The notes beneath the pieces are model-generated. The model was given only the letters and a program-made list of their open reading frames with translations, searched no databases and had not been told where the DNA came from. A stretch of 64,000 bases of DNA from assembly GCA_030835135.1 (NCBI GenBank), contig JAUQWO010000075.1:213330-277329 (forward strand), read 5' to 3'. Source of the stretch: Bacteroidota bacterium (lineage in GTDB: Bacteria; Bacteroidota; Ignavibacteria; UBA10030; UBA6906). Below are positions 32,543-40,358 of the stretch, piece after piece (positions within the stretch are counted from its first letter, which is position 1; every line of letters begins with the position of its first letter). The position numbers and the translations under genes are program-made.

Positions 32543-33127
32543 ATGACCTCGGCCGTCAGAACCCTCGACAGACCCTGGAATATCGCTGACCGTTCCCTGC
32601 TTGTTCAAATGCTCTGGATCACCGGTTTTGCGGTCGCTACGGCCGTGGGCGCCCGGTTTGAGATCCCGCACCAGCCCGTTCCCTTCACCCTCCAGACCAT
32701 GGTCGTTCTGCTTGCCGGTGCCTTTTTGGGCCCCCGGAATGGCGCTTTGAGCCAGCTCCTCTATCTTGGCGCCGGTGCCCTCGGGCTGCCGGTATTCGCC
32801 GGTGGGGCGCCCGGGTTCATGCACCTGGTCGGGCCGACGGGCGGGTACCTGATGGCTTTCCCGGCCGCTGCCGCGGTTGCGGGGTACCTGGTCACCATGC
32901 GCCGGTCGCTCTGGTGGACGGCCCTGTCGATGTTCGCCGGTCTGCTCGTGATCTTCAGCTCAGGCACGCTTCACCTCTATGCATTCTACATCCGGAACTT
33001 CGCGTCGGCGTTTTCTGCCGGCTTCCTGATCTTCAGCTGGTGGGATATGCTGAAGCTGGGCGCGGCGAGCATGATCTACTTTGAGATAGCGAAGCGCTAC
33101 TCGCGGGTGGGAGGGATCAAGAACTAA
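32543..33127 (+). CDS. bioY: BioY biotin transporter
   Basis: A 194-residue membrane protein of the BioY family, the substrate-binding S component of an ECF-type biotin importer. Six hydrophobic helices are visible with the family segments PVPFTLQTMVVLLAGAFLGPRNG, GLPVFAGG and GPTGGYLMAFPAAA. I take the ATG at 32543 because GTGGAG lies six bases upstream; GTG at 32531 and ATG at 32537 are in-frame alternatives. No EcfA or EcfT genes are near, so it may work alone or with distant subunits. Biotin synthesis genes are not in the window. Confidence 0.9.
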   Translation: MTSAVRTLDRPWNIADRSLLVQMLWITGFAVATAVGARFEIPHQPVPFTLQTMVVLLAGAFLGPRNGALSQLLYLGAGALGLPVFAGGAPGFMHLVGPTGGYLMAFPAAAAVAGYLVTMRRSLWWTALSMFAGLLVIFSSGTLHLYAFYIRNFASAFSAGFLIFSWWDMLKLGAASMIYFEIAKRYSRVGGIKN

Positions 33128-33152
33128 GAACTCGTCGTTCTTCATTCTTACC

Positions 33153-33190
33153 TCATGAAAAAGCCGGACGTTCGTCCGGCTTTTTCATGA
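33153..33190. terminator. Bidirectional terminator between bioY and recX
   Basis: An 18-base-pair perfect stem (TCATGAAAAAGCCGGACG and its complement) around a two-base centre, with A- and T-runs on both sides giving a T-tail in either direction. The recX stop codon is inside the right arm. Confidence 0.9.
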
Positions 33191-33838
33191 AGCGTCATCG
33201 TCGGGCAGGTTGAGGTTTTTCAGCACACGTGTGATCACCGCCCACGAGTACCCGCGCCGGGCGAGCATTGCGCTTGCCAGTCGCCGCCGCTTCTGCGGAT
33301 CATCCGCCGGCCCCCGCCCGGCCGTGCGCGCGAGATACTTCTGCACGAGTCCGAGGGCGATGCCGTCGACGTCCACTGCGCCGAGTTCCTCGCGGATGGC
33401 GTCATCCACCGTGGCGCGTTCGATGCCGAAGACCAGGAGTTTCTGACGGAGCTGGATCTCGCCGAGAGGGCGAAGGGTGAGGGCGTTGCGGATGAAGGTG
33501 CGGGCGAATGCCGCATCGTTCACGAGTCCTGCGGCGCGGAGATCGGCAAGAACCCGGGTGATGTCCGCATCCGCGTATTCCTTCTCGCGGAGACGGTCGC
33601 GGAGTTCGCGTTCCGACCGTGGCCGCCGTGCCAGCAACCGCAGGGCTGCGGCACGGGTCTGAAACACATCTTCATCGGACCGGAGTGCATTCAACTGATC
33701 GGGGGTGAGCTCATCGCCCACCCGCAACGCGGCGCGCAGCAAGGTTTCCTTGCTGATGCCGACGGCGAATTCGCCGTCGGCGTAGAGGTTCACCCTGTCG
33801 CGCCGCTTCTGCTGGGTCTCGATCCGCGTGATGCGCAC
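33185..33838 (-). CDS. recX: Regulatory protein RecX
   Basis: A 217-residue all-helical protein with three RecX-type repeats (RRPRSERELRDRLREK, LVNDAAFARTFIRNA, KRRRLASAMLARRGY) that bind in the groove of the RecA filament and inhibit it. The ATG lies 13 bases after the recA stop on the same strand, so the two are co-transcribed as in many bacteria. The stop codon is embedded in the bidirectional terminator, so the transcript ends immediately. Confidence 0.93.
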   Translation of the reverse strand: MRITRIETQQKRRDRVNLYADGEFAVGISKETLLRAALRVGDELTPDQLNALRSDEDVFQTRAAALRLLARRPRSERELRDRLREKEYADADITRVLADLRAAGLVNDAAFARTFIRNALTLRPLGEIQLRQKLLVFGIERATVDDAIREELGAVDVDGIALGLVQKYLARTAGRGPADDPQKRRRLASAMLARRGYSWAVITRVLKNLNLPDDDAS

Positions 33839-33851
33839 GGGGGTCCGGGGA

Positions 33852-34967
33852 TCACTTCTTCTTCGGTGGTTCCACCTTCGGGACGGCCTTCACATCGGGA
33901 GCGGGCTTCACGTCCGCGTCCGCTTTGGCCGCCGGCTTCGCATCCGGGGCGGCCTTCGGTGCGGGGCCGACCGGCAGGCCGATCTTCTCACGCGTCTCAC
34001 GGTCGATGGTCTGCGTGATCTTCTCGTTCTCCAGCAGATACTTCTTCACCGCATCGCGGCCCTGGCCGATCCGGTCTTCCTTGTACGAGAACCAGGAGCC
34101 GGCCTTGTTGATGATGTTCAGCTCCACGGCCGTATCGACGAGGTCGCCGAGGCGGGAGATGCCCTCATTATAGAGGATGTCGAACTGGGCCTCGCGGAAC
34201 GGCGGGGCAACCTTGTTCTTCACGACCTTGACGCGGGTGCGGTTGCCGATGATGCTGGTGCCGTCCTTGATGGCCTCGATGCGGCGGACGTCCAGGCGGA
34301 CCGTTGCGTAGAATTTCAGCGCGTTGCCGCCCGTGGTGGTCTCGGGGTTGCCGAACATCACGCCGATCTTCATACGGAGTTGGTTGGTGAAGATGACGGA
34401 GGTCTTGGACTTGCTGATGGCGGAGGTGAGCTTGCGCAGGGCCTGCGACATGAGGCGGGCCTGCACGCCCATGCTCGGGTCGCCCATCTCGCCTTCGATC
34501 TCTGCCCGGGGGGTCAGCGCCGCGACGGAGTCGACCACGATCACATCCAGTGCGCCGCTGCGCACGAGGGTCTCCACGATCTCGAGTGCCTGTTCGCCGA
34601 ACTCCGGCTGCGACAGGAGCAGGTTGTTCGTATCCACGCCCAGCTTCTTGGCGTAGTTCATGTCGAGGGCGTGCTCGGCGTCCACGAACGCGCAGATCCC
34701 GCCGGTGCGCTGGGCCTCGGCGATCACATGGAGACAGAGGGTCGTCTTGCCGGAGGATTCGGGTCCGAAGACCTCGATCACGCGGCCCCGCGGGATACCG
34801 CCGATGCCGAGTGCGGCATCGAGCGAGATGGAGCTGGTGGAGATCACTTCCACCTGCTGGATGGGGCCCTCGCCGAGCTTCATCACGGCACCTTTGCCGT
34901 GCTGCTTCTCGATCTGGTCGATCGCGATCTTCAGTGCCGCTGCTTTGGCTTCTCTCTCATCTGCCAT
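33852..34967 (-). CDS. recA: Recombinase RecA
   Basis: A 371-residue RecA with the Walker A motif GPESSGKTT (from residue 68), [15 protein letters not shown] (Walker B), the L2 loop [14 protein letters not shown] and the C-terminal domain. After about residue 330 it carries a tail rich in Lys, Pro and Ala that ends in PKKK, unlike the acidic tail of most RecA proteins. A GGGAGAG ribosome site precedes the ATG. No clear LexA site is recognised in the short upstream region. It heads the recA-recX pair. Confidence 0.97.
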   Translation of the reverse strand: MADEREAKAAALKIAIDQIEKQHGKGAVMKLGEGPIQQVEVISTSSISLDAALGIGGIPRGRVIEVFGPESSGKTTLCLHVIAEAQRTGGICAFVDAEHALDMNYAKKLGVDTNNLLLSQPEFGEQALEIVETLVRSGALDVIVVDSVAALTPRAEIEGEMGDPSMGVQARLMSQALRKLTSAISKSKTSVIFTNQLRMKIGVMFGNPETTTGGNALKFYATVRLDVRRIEAIKDGTSIIGNRTRVKVVKNKVAPPFREAQFDILYNEGISRLGDLVDTAVELNIINKAGSWFSYKEDRIGQGRDAVKKYLLENEKITQTIDRETREKIGLPVGPAPKAAPDAKPAAKADADVKPAPDVKAVPKVEPPKKK

Positions 34968-35033
34968 GTGTCTCTCCCATGTATACGTGTAATACCTGTT
35001 CGGTCTGCGATTTCCGATGGACGACGGCCCGGT

Positions 35034-35600
35034 TCAGCGTGCGGCGCCGAGCGCACAGCGCGCGGCAACGGCATACACCGATCCGCTGGGTCGGAGCTCA
35101 CTGCTGACAAGCAGAATTTCATGGATCTGAACCGGCGGGCAGTCAAAGGTAACGGTTTCCAGCGTGCCAAGCAACTCCCGGATCCCGCGCGCTCCTTTCA
35201 CCCTGCCGAGCGTGACATGTGGTTGGAACGGCCGCCGGTCCTTCTCAAAACCGAGTCCGGCGGTGAGGTCGTCGATGGATGCCGCCAGCCGGGCCAGCAC
35301 GCCCGCCCGATCATCGATCCCTGCCCAGATGATCCGTGGGGCGACGCGATCGGGGAACACGCTGAGTCCGCTATACGCAATGGTGATGGGCCCGGTTGCA
35401 TGCGCCAGTGCCCGCAGGGAGGCGGTGAGCGGAGCAACCTTCTCCGGCGGGGTATCGCCAAGGAATTTGAGCGTGCAGTGGAGCTTGGCGTCGGGTTCCC
35501 ACTTCACATCCGTGCGTACCATCCGGAGTTCGTTCCGCGCGGCGATCATGGTGGCGCGTGCGGGTGGGGGAGTGTCGATGGCGATGAAGAGACGGGGCAT
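35034..35600 (-). CDS. thpR: RNA 2',3'-cyclic phosphodiesterase
   Basis: A 188-residue member of the 2H phosphoesterase superfamily with the two catalytic HxT motifs, HCTLKF and HVTLGR. The family (ThpR/LigT) opens 2',3'-cyclic phosphates on RNA or tRNA fragments, but the cellular role in most bacteria is unclear. The start is taken as the ATG at 35600 (MPRLFIAID); an in-frame upstream ATG lies inside the terminator zone of the neighbouring gene. The gene ends 66 bases before recA. Confidence 0.9.
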   Translation of the reverse strand: MPRLFIAIDTPPPARATMIAARNELRMVRTDVKWEPDAKLHCTLKFLGDTPPEKVAPLTASLRALAHATGPITIAYSGLSVFPDRVAPRIIWAGIDDRAGVLARLAASIDDLTAGLGFEKDRRPFQPHVTLGRVKGARGIRELLGTLETVTFDCPPVQIHEILLVSSELRPSGSVYAVAARCALGAAR

Positions 35601-35638
35601 GATGGTCTTCGCAGCGTGATGAACCAAGATACAAAAAA

Positions 35639-35673
35639 ACGGGGTTCCGTTCGCATGCGGAACGGAACCCCGT
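35639..35673 (-). terminator. Rho-independent terminator of the T9SS cargo gene
   Basis: A 14-base-pair stem (ACGGGGTTCCGTTC and its complement, 7-base loop) with a T-tract TTTTTT on the minus strand, 27 bases after the stop at 35700. It isolates the cargo gene from thpR. Confidence 0.9.
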
Positions 35674-35699
35674 CGGTCAGCCTTCGCAGGAAGGGCTGC

Positions 35700-37034
35700 T
35701 TACTTCACCAGCATCATGCTCTTCAGTGCAGAGAAGTTGCCGGCCTTCAGGGCGTAGAAGTATGCGCCGCTGGGGAGGTTGATGGCATTGAACATGACAT
35801 GGTGCACGCCGGCGGCATACTCGCCGTTGGCAAGCGTCGCGACCTCGCGGCCGAGCATGTCATAGACCTTCAGGCTCACCGTGCCCGCCTTGGCCAGCGA
35901 GAACTGGATGTCGGTGGACGGGTTGAAGGGGTTCGGGTAGTTCTGGCTCAGGCCATAGGTGGCCGGGGTTTCGGAGGTGACCGCCGTGACGTACTCGACC
36001 TTCACCGGCTCGGAGTAGTTGATCTTGCCATCCAGGTCGACCTGGCGCAGGCGATAGTACCACACGCCCGGCGTCACGGTGTTGTCCGTGAAGCTGTAGC
36101 TCTGCGGTTCGAGGGTCGTGGCGTGGCCGGCGATGAAGGAGTTCGGGACCTCGGTGAACGATGCCGTGCCGTCCAGCTTGCGCTCGACGTAGAAGCCGAA
36201 GTTGTTCACTTCGCTGATGGTGCTCCAGGAGAGCTGCACATCATTCGACACACGGACCGCGGCGAAGGATGCGAGCTGGACGGGCAGCGGGATTTCCCAG
36301 GCGGTGGTGACGCGGAGGCCGTCAATTGTGAGGGTCGGCGCAGCGCTGGTGCTGCCCTGACGGAGCGTCACGCTCTTCAATTCGACGGCGTCACCCTTCG
36401 TCGCGATGGTGTAGGGGCCAATTTCCGGCGTTGCGGGTTCGTCCGGGGTCAGCGCGCCTTCGGCGAACACGTAGGTCGAAAGGATGTCATCGCCGGTGCC
36501 CGACTGGAATGAATACTTTGTCACAACAACGTACGTCGTGTTAAACGAGAGAACAGTGGTGCCCCACTGAATCGTCTCCGCCGGGCTCCCGGAGGTGCTT
36601 GATGACTTGGTAAGGCCGAGCACATATCCGGACCCTGATGCCTTGATGTACGTACGGGAGGTCATCGCTGTTTGTGAGCTTGGGGACATGGCGAGGAAAT
36701 AGTCGCCAGTCTGCGCGGCGCTAACATTGATCATTGCCCACAGGTACACGTCCCCGCTGGTGATCGTTGTGTTGAACTCTTTGTAACGATCCTGGCCGTT
36801 GTTGGTCATTGCGCAAGCGTTGCCAATGGGGCTCGGGCCGTAACCGGTGAAGGTCAGCCCGGGTGCCACGACGGTGAATGGGTTCACATAGTTCGGCGTC
36901 GATGTGATCAGCCAGCCGTGTACGCCCAGCGTATCGCCTGCGGGATAGTCAAAGTCCTCCTCGAACGCGAACTGCGCGAATGCAGGCATGCTCAGCATCG
37001 CAAGGCCAAGAAGTAGCAAACCGATTTTCTTCAT
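35700..37034 (-). CDS. Secreted protein with T9SS sorting domain
   Basis: A 444-residue protein with a signal peptide (MKKIGLLLLGLAMLSMPAFA) and an N-terminal region of about 230 residues of beta-strand character resembling a lectin-like jelly roll, which I cannot assign. A linker module follows, with VQLSWSTISEVNNFGFYVER, seen in almost the same form in the 59745-62336 protein. The end is a type A T9SS sorting domain (NYPNPFNPSTDIQF, VYDMLGREVATL, PSGAYFYAL, terminal SMMLVK). The ATG at 37034 has CCGGAGAC upstream. It is monocistronic, with a strong terminator. Confidence 0.88.
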   Translation of the reverse strand: MKKIGLLLLGLAMLSMPAFAQFAFEEDFDYPAGDTLGVHGWLITSTPNYVNPFTVVAPGLTFTGYGPSPIGNACAMTNNGQDRYKEFNTTITSGDVYLWAMINVSAAQTGDYFLAMSPSSQTAMTSRTYIKASGSGYVLGLTKSSSTSGSPAETIQWGTTVLSFNTTYVVVTKYSFQSGTGDDILSTYVFAEGALTPDEPATPEIGPYTIATKGDAVELKSVTLRQGSTSAAPTLTIDGLRVTTAWEIPLPVQLASFAAVRVSNDVQLSWSTISEVNNFGFYVERKLDGTASFTEVPNSFIAGHATTLEPQSYSFTDNTVTPGVWYYRLRQVDLDGKINYSEPVKVEYVTAVTSETPATYGLSQNYPNPFNPSTDIQFSLAKAGTVSLKVYDMLGREVATLANGEYAAGVHHVMFNAINLPSGAYFYALKAGNFSALKSMMLVK

Positions 37035-37349
37035 TGATGTGTCTCCGGGTTGTGGTGGTATGTTAGGGTGCAATTCAACATCGCGCAGTTGTGCGCTGAT
37101 TGTCTCAGGGAACGATCAAGGCCGTGAAAAGAGCGAACGAGTCGTGTATGACACTGTGCAGAAATGCTGGCGGTACCGGTGGTGCGGTGGTCAGCGTGAC
37201 TCGGGGGGTTGATGGAATATACCTACAGCATGGGGCGAATGTCAATAGAACATGCCCCGAATTCTTCCCGCATGTCGATACATCGGTAACAAAAGTTGCT
37301 TCCTGGTGTGACGCACATCATTGCTTTGCAATGATGTGTATCCCTCAGC
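37035..37349. other. Gene-free region upstream of the T9SS cargo gene
   Basis: This 315-base stretch lies between two minus-strand genes. It carries the ribosome site of the cargo gene at the left end and a hairpin at the right end (37314-37338). I see no conserved coding frame and no clear TAnnTTTG promoter. Confidence 0.6.
37314..37338 (-). terminator. Hairpin after the lactate-dehydrogenase-like gene
   Basis: An 11-base-pair stem, CACATCATTGC with its complement and a three-base loop, 12 bases beyond the stop codon at 37350. No T-tract follows, so termination is plausible rather than shown. Confidence 0.5.
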
Positions 37350-40172
37350 TCAAGTTCGTGTGGCTTTTTCCACGAGATACAGGATCGACCGGTAGGAGAT
37401 GCCGCCGTGCTCACTCAGCCCGATCTCACACGTCCGGCTGGTGGAGTATCCACCTTCACACCCCGACGGGATCGCATCGCGAAGCCGTGCAAGCGCCGCC
37501 GCATTCAACTCCGGCACCGTGAAGCCCCGGTCACCGGCCCATCCGCAACACCCGACACCGTGCGGCACGATGACACGCTCGGCACACCTCTCAGCCAGCG
37601 CCTTCAACCCGCCACCCAGTCCCATCTTCTCCGCACTGCACGTGGTGTGCACAGCCACCGTGATGGGAAGCCTCCGGAACGTGAGCCGCGGAGCCGCATG
37701 ATCGAGCACGAACTGCACCGGATCGAGGAGCCGCAGCGGCGATGTGAACGACTCCTTCATTCTATACAGACACGGACTCATATCGACGAGCACCGGAAGT
37801 GTGCCGTTCTTCGATGCATTGAGCAGGGCTGCCTCGAGTTCGCGCGCCCGCTCATCGCCCTGCGCTTTGAACCCCTTGCTCGCGAAGGGCATCCCACAAC
37901 AGAGCGTGTCCATCTTCTCCGGATAGATGACGCTGAACCCCGCCCGCTGCAGGAGCTCCACGACCACGGTCGTGAGCGAACGATCATCGCCATCGCCCTT
38001 CGCCGGTCCCATGGACCGGTTGATGCAGCTCGGGAAATACACCACCGCTGGTGCATCCGCGCGCGCGGCCGCCGGCGCCGGCACCGGGTCCGCCTCGGTC
38101 GGCATGGAAGGATTCCACAAGGGTATCCTGTTGCCCGAGAACCGCCTGAGCGAGCCGGCAATGGCCTGCATCGCGGATGTCCCGAGCACCGTGTGCGCGC
38201 CATGGACGAGCCGGAGCCCGGCACGCATCGCCATGGTCACCGCGGCCATGTTGTTCGAGAGCAGCGTCGCAATGCTTTCCGCCGTCGGCGAGTGTCCGTA
38301 CGCCCGGAGGTCCTTCACCATCTTTCCGGTGTCGATACCCACCGGACAACTCGTGGCGCAGAGCCCGTCCGTGGCACAGGTGCTGTCACCGTCATACGCG
38401 AACGCTTCACGCAATGTGGCCAGCCGCTTCGGGTCCTCCCGCGTGGTGCGCAGGCGGCTCATCTCGCGTACGGCAACGATCCGCTGCCGCGGGGTGAGGG
38501 TGAGCGTGCGCGACGGGCAATGCACCTCACAGAATCCGCATTCGATGCATTTGTCGATCACCTCGTGCGCCGCCGGCATGGGCTTCAGGTCCTTGATGTG
38601 CGCCTGAGGATCGGGATTGAGGATCACGCCCGGATTCAGCAGCCCGTCCGGATCGAAGATCGCCTTGATCTCCTTCATCAACGCGTAGGCCTCTGCGCCC
38701 CATTCCAACTCGACGAACGGTGCCATGTTGCGACCCGTGCCATGCTCGGCCTTCAATGCGCCATCGTACTTCTTCACGACCATCGCCGTGATGTCGTCCA
38801 TGAACGCACGGTACCGGGCCACCTCGGATGCCGTCGAGAATTCCTGCGTGAAGACGAAGTGCAGATTCCCCTCCAGCGCATGCCCGAAGATGATCGCCCC
38901 ATCGTACCGGTGCGTGCGGAACAACGCCTGGAGGTCCAGCGTCGCCTCGGCAAGACGGGGGAGGGGGAACGCAACATCCTCGATGATCACCGTGGTGCCT
39001 GTCGCACGCATCGCGCCGACGGACGGGAAGAGCCCCTTCCGGATGTTCCAGAGCTGCGTGAATTCCGCGGGCACGGAGGTGAACGTGACAGGCAGGGTCC
39101 GTGGCACATGGTCCAATGCCCGGGTGATCTGTTCGATCTGCGAGGCAAGGACCTCCGCCTGCGGAGCGCGGGTCTCGACCAGCAGAGCCGCACACTGCTC
39201 GTCCAGCGTCTTCAGATACGGCGGCATCCCCGCCTTGTTCTCCACCGACCGGAGCGATGCGCGGTCCATCAACTCGACCGCATCCACGGTTGTCCCCTTG
39301 AGCACCGTCACGGCTTCGCAGGCCGTCGCGATGTCCGGGAACATCATCAGCGCACTCGCTTTGTGCGGATGCTCCGGCACCGTATGGTACGTCACCCCGG
39401 CGATGAACCCCAGCGTCCCTTCCGACCCGATCATGAGGTGCTGGATGATGTCGATCGGATCGGTGAAGTCCACGAGGGCGTTCAGGCTGTACCCCGTGGT
39501 GTTCTTCATCTTGAACTTGTGACGGATCCGGTCCGCGAGCGCGCTGCTGGCATGCACACGTGCAGCGAGCGCGGAAACGCGCTCTACCAGCGGCGTGTGC
39601 GACGTGATGAATGCGGTCCGGCTCTCCTGCGACCCGGTGTCCAGGATCGTGCCGTCCGCGAAGATGATCCGCATCGCTGCAAGGGTGCGGTAGCTGTTCT
39701 GTGCCGTGCCGCAACACATGCCGCTTGCATTGTTCGCCGCGATGCCGCCGATCTTTGCGGAGTTGATCGATGCCGGGTCCGGCCCGATCTTCCTACCGTA
39801 CGGCGCGAGAAAGATATTGGCGTGCGATCCGACGATCCCCGGCTGGAGACGGATCTCGGTGGCCCCATCGTTCACCTGCCATGTGGTCCAGCCATCGCCG
39901 AGCACGACCAGGATGGAATCGGAGACTGCCTGACCCGACAAACTGGTCCCCGCGGCACGGAACGTGACCGGCAGACGGAGGCGCCGTGCTTCGGTGAGCA
40001 CGGTGATGACCTCCGCTTCGTTCTGGACGGTGACCACAATGCGCGGGATCAGCCGGTAGAAGCTGGCATCCGTGCCATAGGCAAGCGTCCGCAACTCATC
40101 ATGGAAAATGCGCGTAGTAGGAATCGGGCCGGCAATGGCCCGGTAGAATGCAGCGTATGTGCCGGTCAGCAT
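37350..40172 (-). CDS. FAD and Fe-S cluster oxidoreductase, D-lactate dehydrogenase (Dld-II) type
   Basis: A 940-residue fusion of an FAD-binding oxidase domain (PCMH/VAO type, residues about 20-500, RAAGTSLSGQAVSD, IGGIAANNASGMCCG, GSEGTLG) and a C-terminal Fe-S region. The latter has two [4Fe-4S] motifs (CIECGFCEVHCPS and CATDGLCATSCPVG) and CCG repeats (CCGMPFASKG, GCCGWAGDRG). This order and size match respiratory D-lactate dehydrogenases of the Dld-II type; 2-hydroxyglutarate or glycolate are alternative substrates. I take the ATG at 40172 (MLTGTYAAFY). The gene is divergent to the TonB-dependent receptor. Confidence 0.85.
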   Translation of the reverse strand: MLTGTYAAFYRAIAGPIPTTRIFHDELRTLAYGTDASFYRLIPRIVVTVQNEAEVITVLTEARRLRLPVTFRAAGTSLSGQAVSDSILVVLGDGWTTWQVNDGATEIRLQPGIVGSHANIFLAPYGRKIGPDPASINSAKIGGIAANNASGMCCGTAQNSYRTLAAMRIIFADGTILDTGSQESRTAFITSHTPLVERVSALAARVHASSALADRIRHKFKMKNTTGYSLNALVDFTDPIDIIQHLMIGSEGTLGFIAGVTYHTVPEHPHKASALMMFPDIATACEAVTVLKGTTVDAVELMDRASLRSVENKAGMPPYLKTLDEQCAALLVETRAPQAEVLASQIEQITRALDHVPRTLPVTFTSVPAEFTQLWNIRKGLFPSVGAMRATGTTVIIEDVAFPLPRLAEATLDLQALFRTHRYDGAIIFGHALEGNLHFVFTQEFSTASEVARYRAFMDDITAMVVKKYDGALKAEHGTGRNMAPFVELEWGAEAYALMKEIKAIFDPDGLLNPGVILNPDPQAHIKDLKPMPAAHEVIDKCIECGFCEVHCPSRTLTLTPRQRIVAVREMSRLRTTREDPKRLATLREAFAYDGDSTCATDGLCATSCPVGIDTGKMVKDLRAYGHSPTAESIATLLSNNMAAVTMAMRAGLRLVHGAHTVLGTSAMQAIAGSLRRFSGNRIPLWNPSMPTEADPVPAPAAARADAPAVVYFPSCINRSMGPAKGDGDDRSLTTVVVELLQRAGFSVIYPEKMDTLCCGMPFASKGFKAQGDERARELEAALLNASKNGTLPVLVDMSPCLYRMKESFTSPLRLLDPVQFVLDHAAPRLTFRRLPITVAVHTTCSAEKMGLGGGLKALAERCAERVIVPHGVGCCGWAGDRGFTVPELNAAALARLRDAIPSGCEGGYSTSRTCEIGLSEHGGISYRSILYLVEKATRT

Positions 40173-40358
40173 GGTGGTCTTTCGGGTGGGAAACGTCCAT
40201 AATATAGAGAAAAATTTGCAGATGTGGAACCTGCGTCGTCCCCGGGACGATTTTCCACACACTATTACAGGATAACGAACGTCTTATCCTCAGGAAGGAG
40301 CGGGGCGGCGGAACTGGCCCCTCACCGTTCGCTGTTGTTTCATCAAAGGACCCCAGGA

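Noticed and set aside
34968-35033. A LexA operator upstream of recA
   Set aside because: Only a half-site like CGAAC is visible; no symmetric partner at the right distance.
33828-36512. An 894-codon plus-strand open frame across recA, thpR and part of a cargo gene
   Set aside because: It runs antisense over three well-supported genes and over the terminator at 35639-35673.
37407-40202. A very long open frame on the plus strand opposite the lactate-dehydrogenase-like gene
   Set aside because: It is the antisense of a clear gene and contains no family motifs. Long antisense frames are expected in GC-rich coding DNA.
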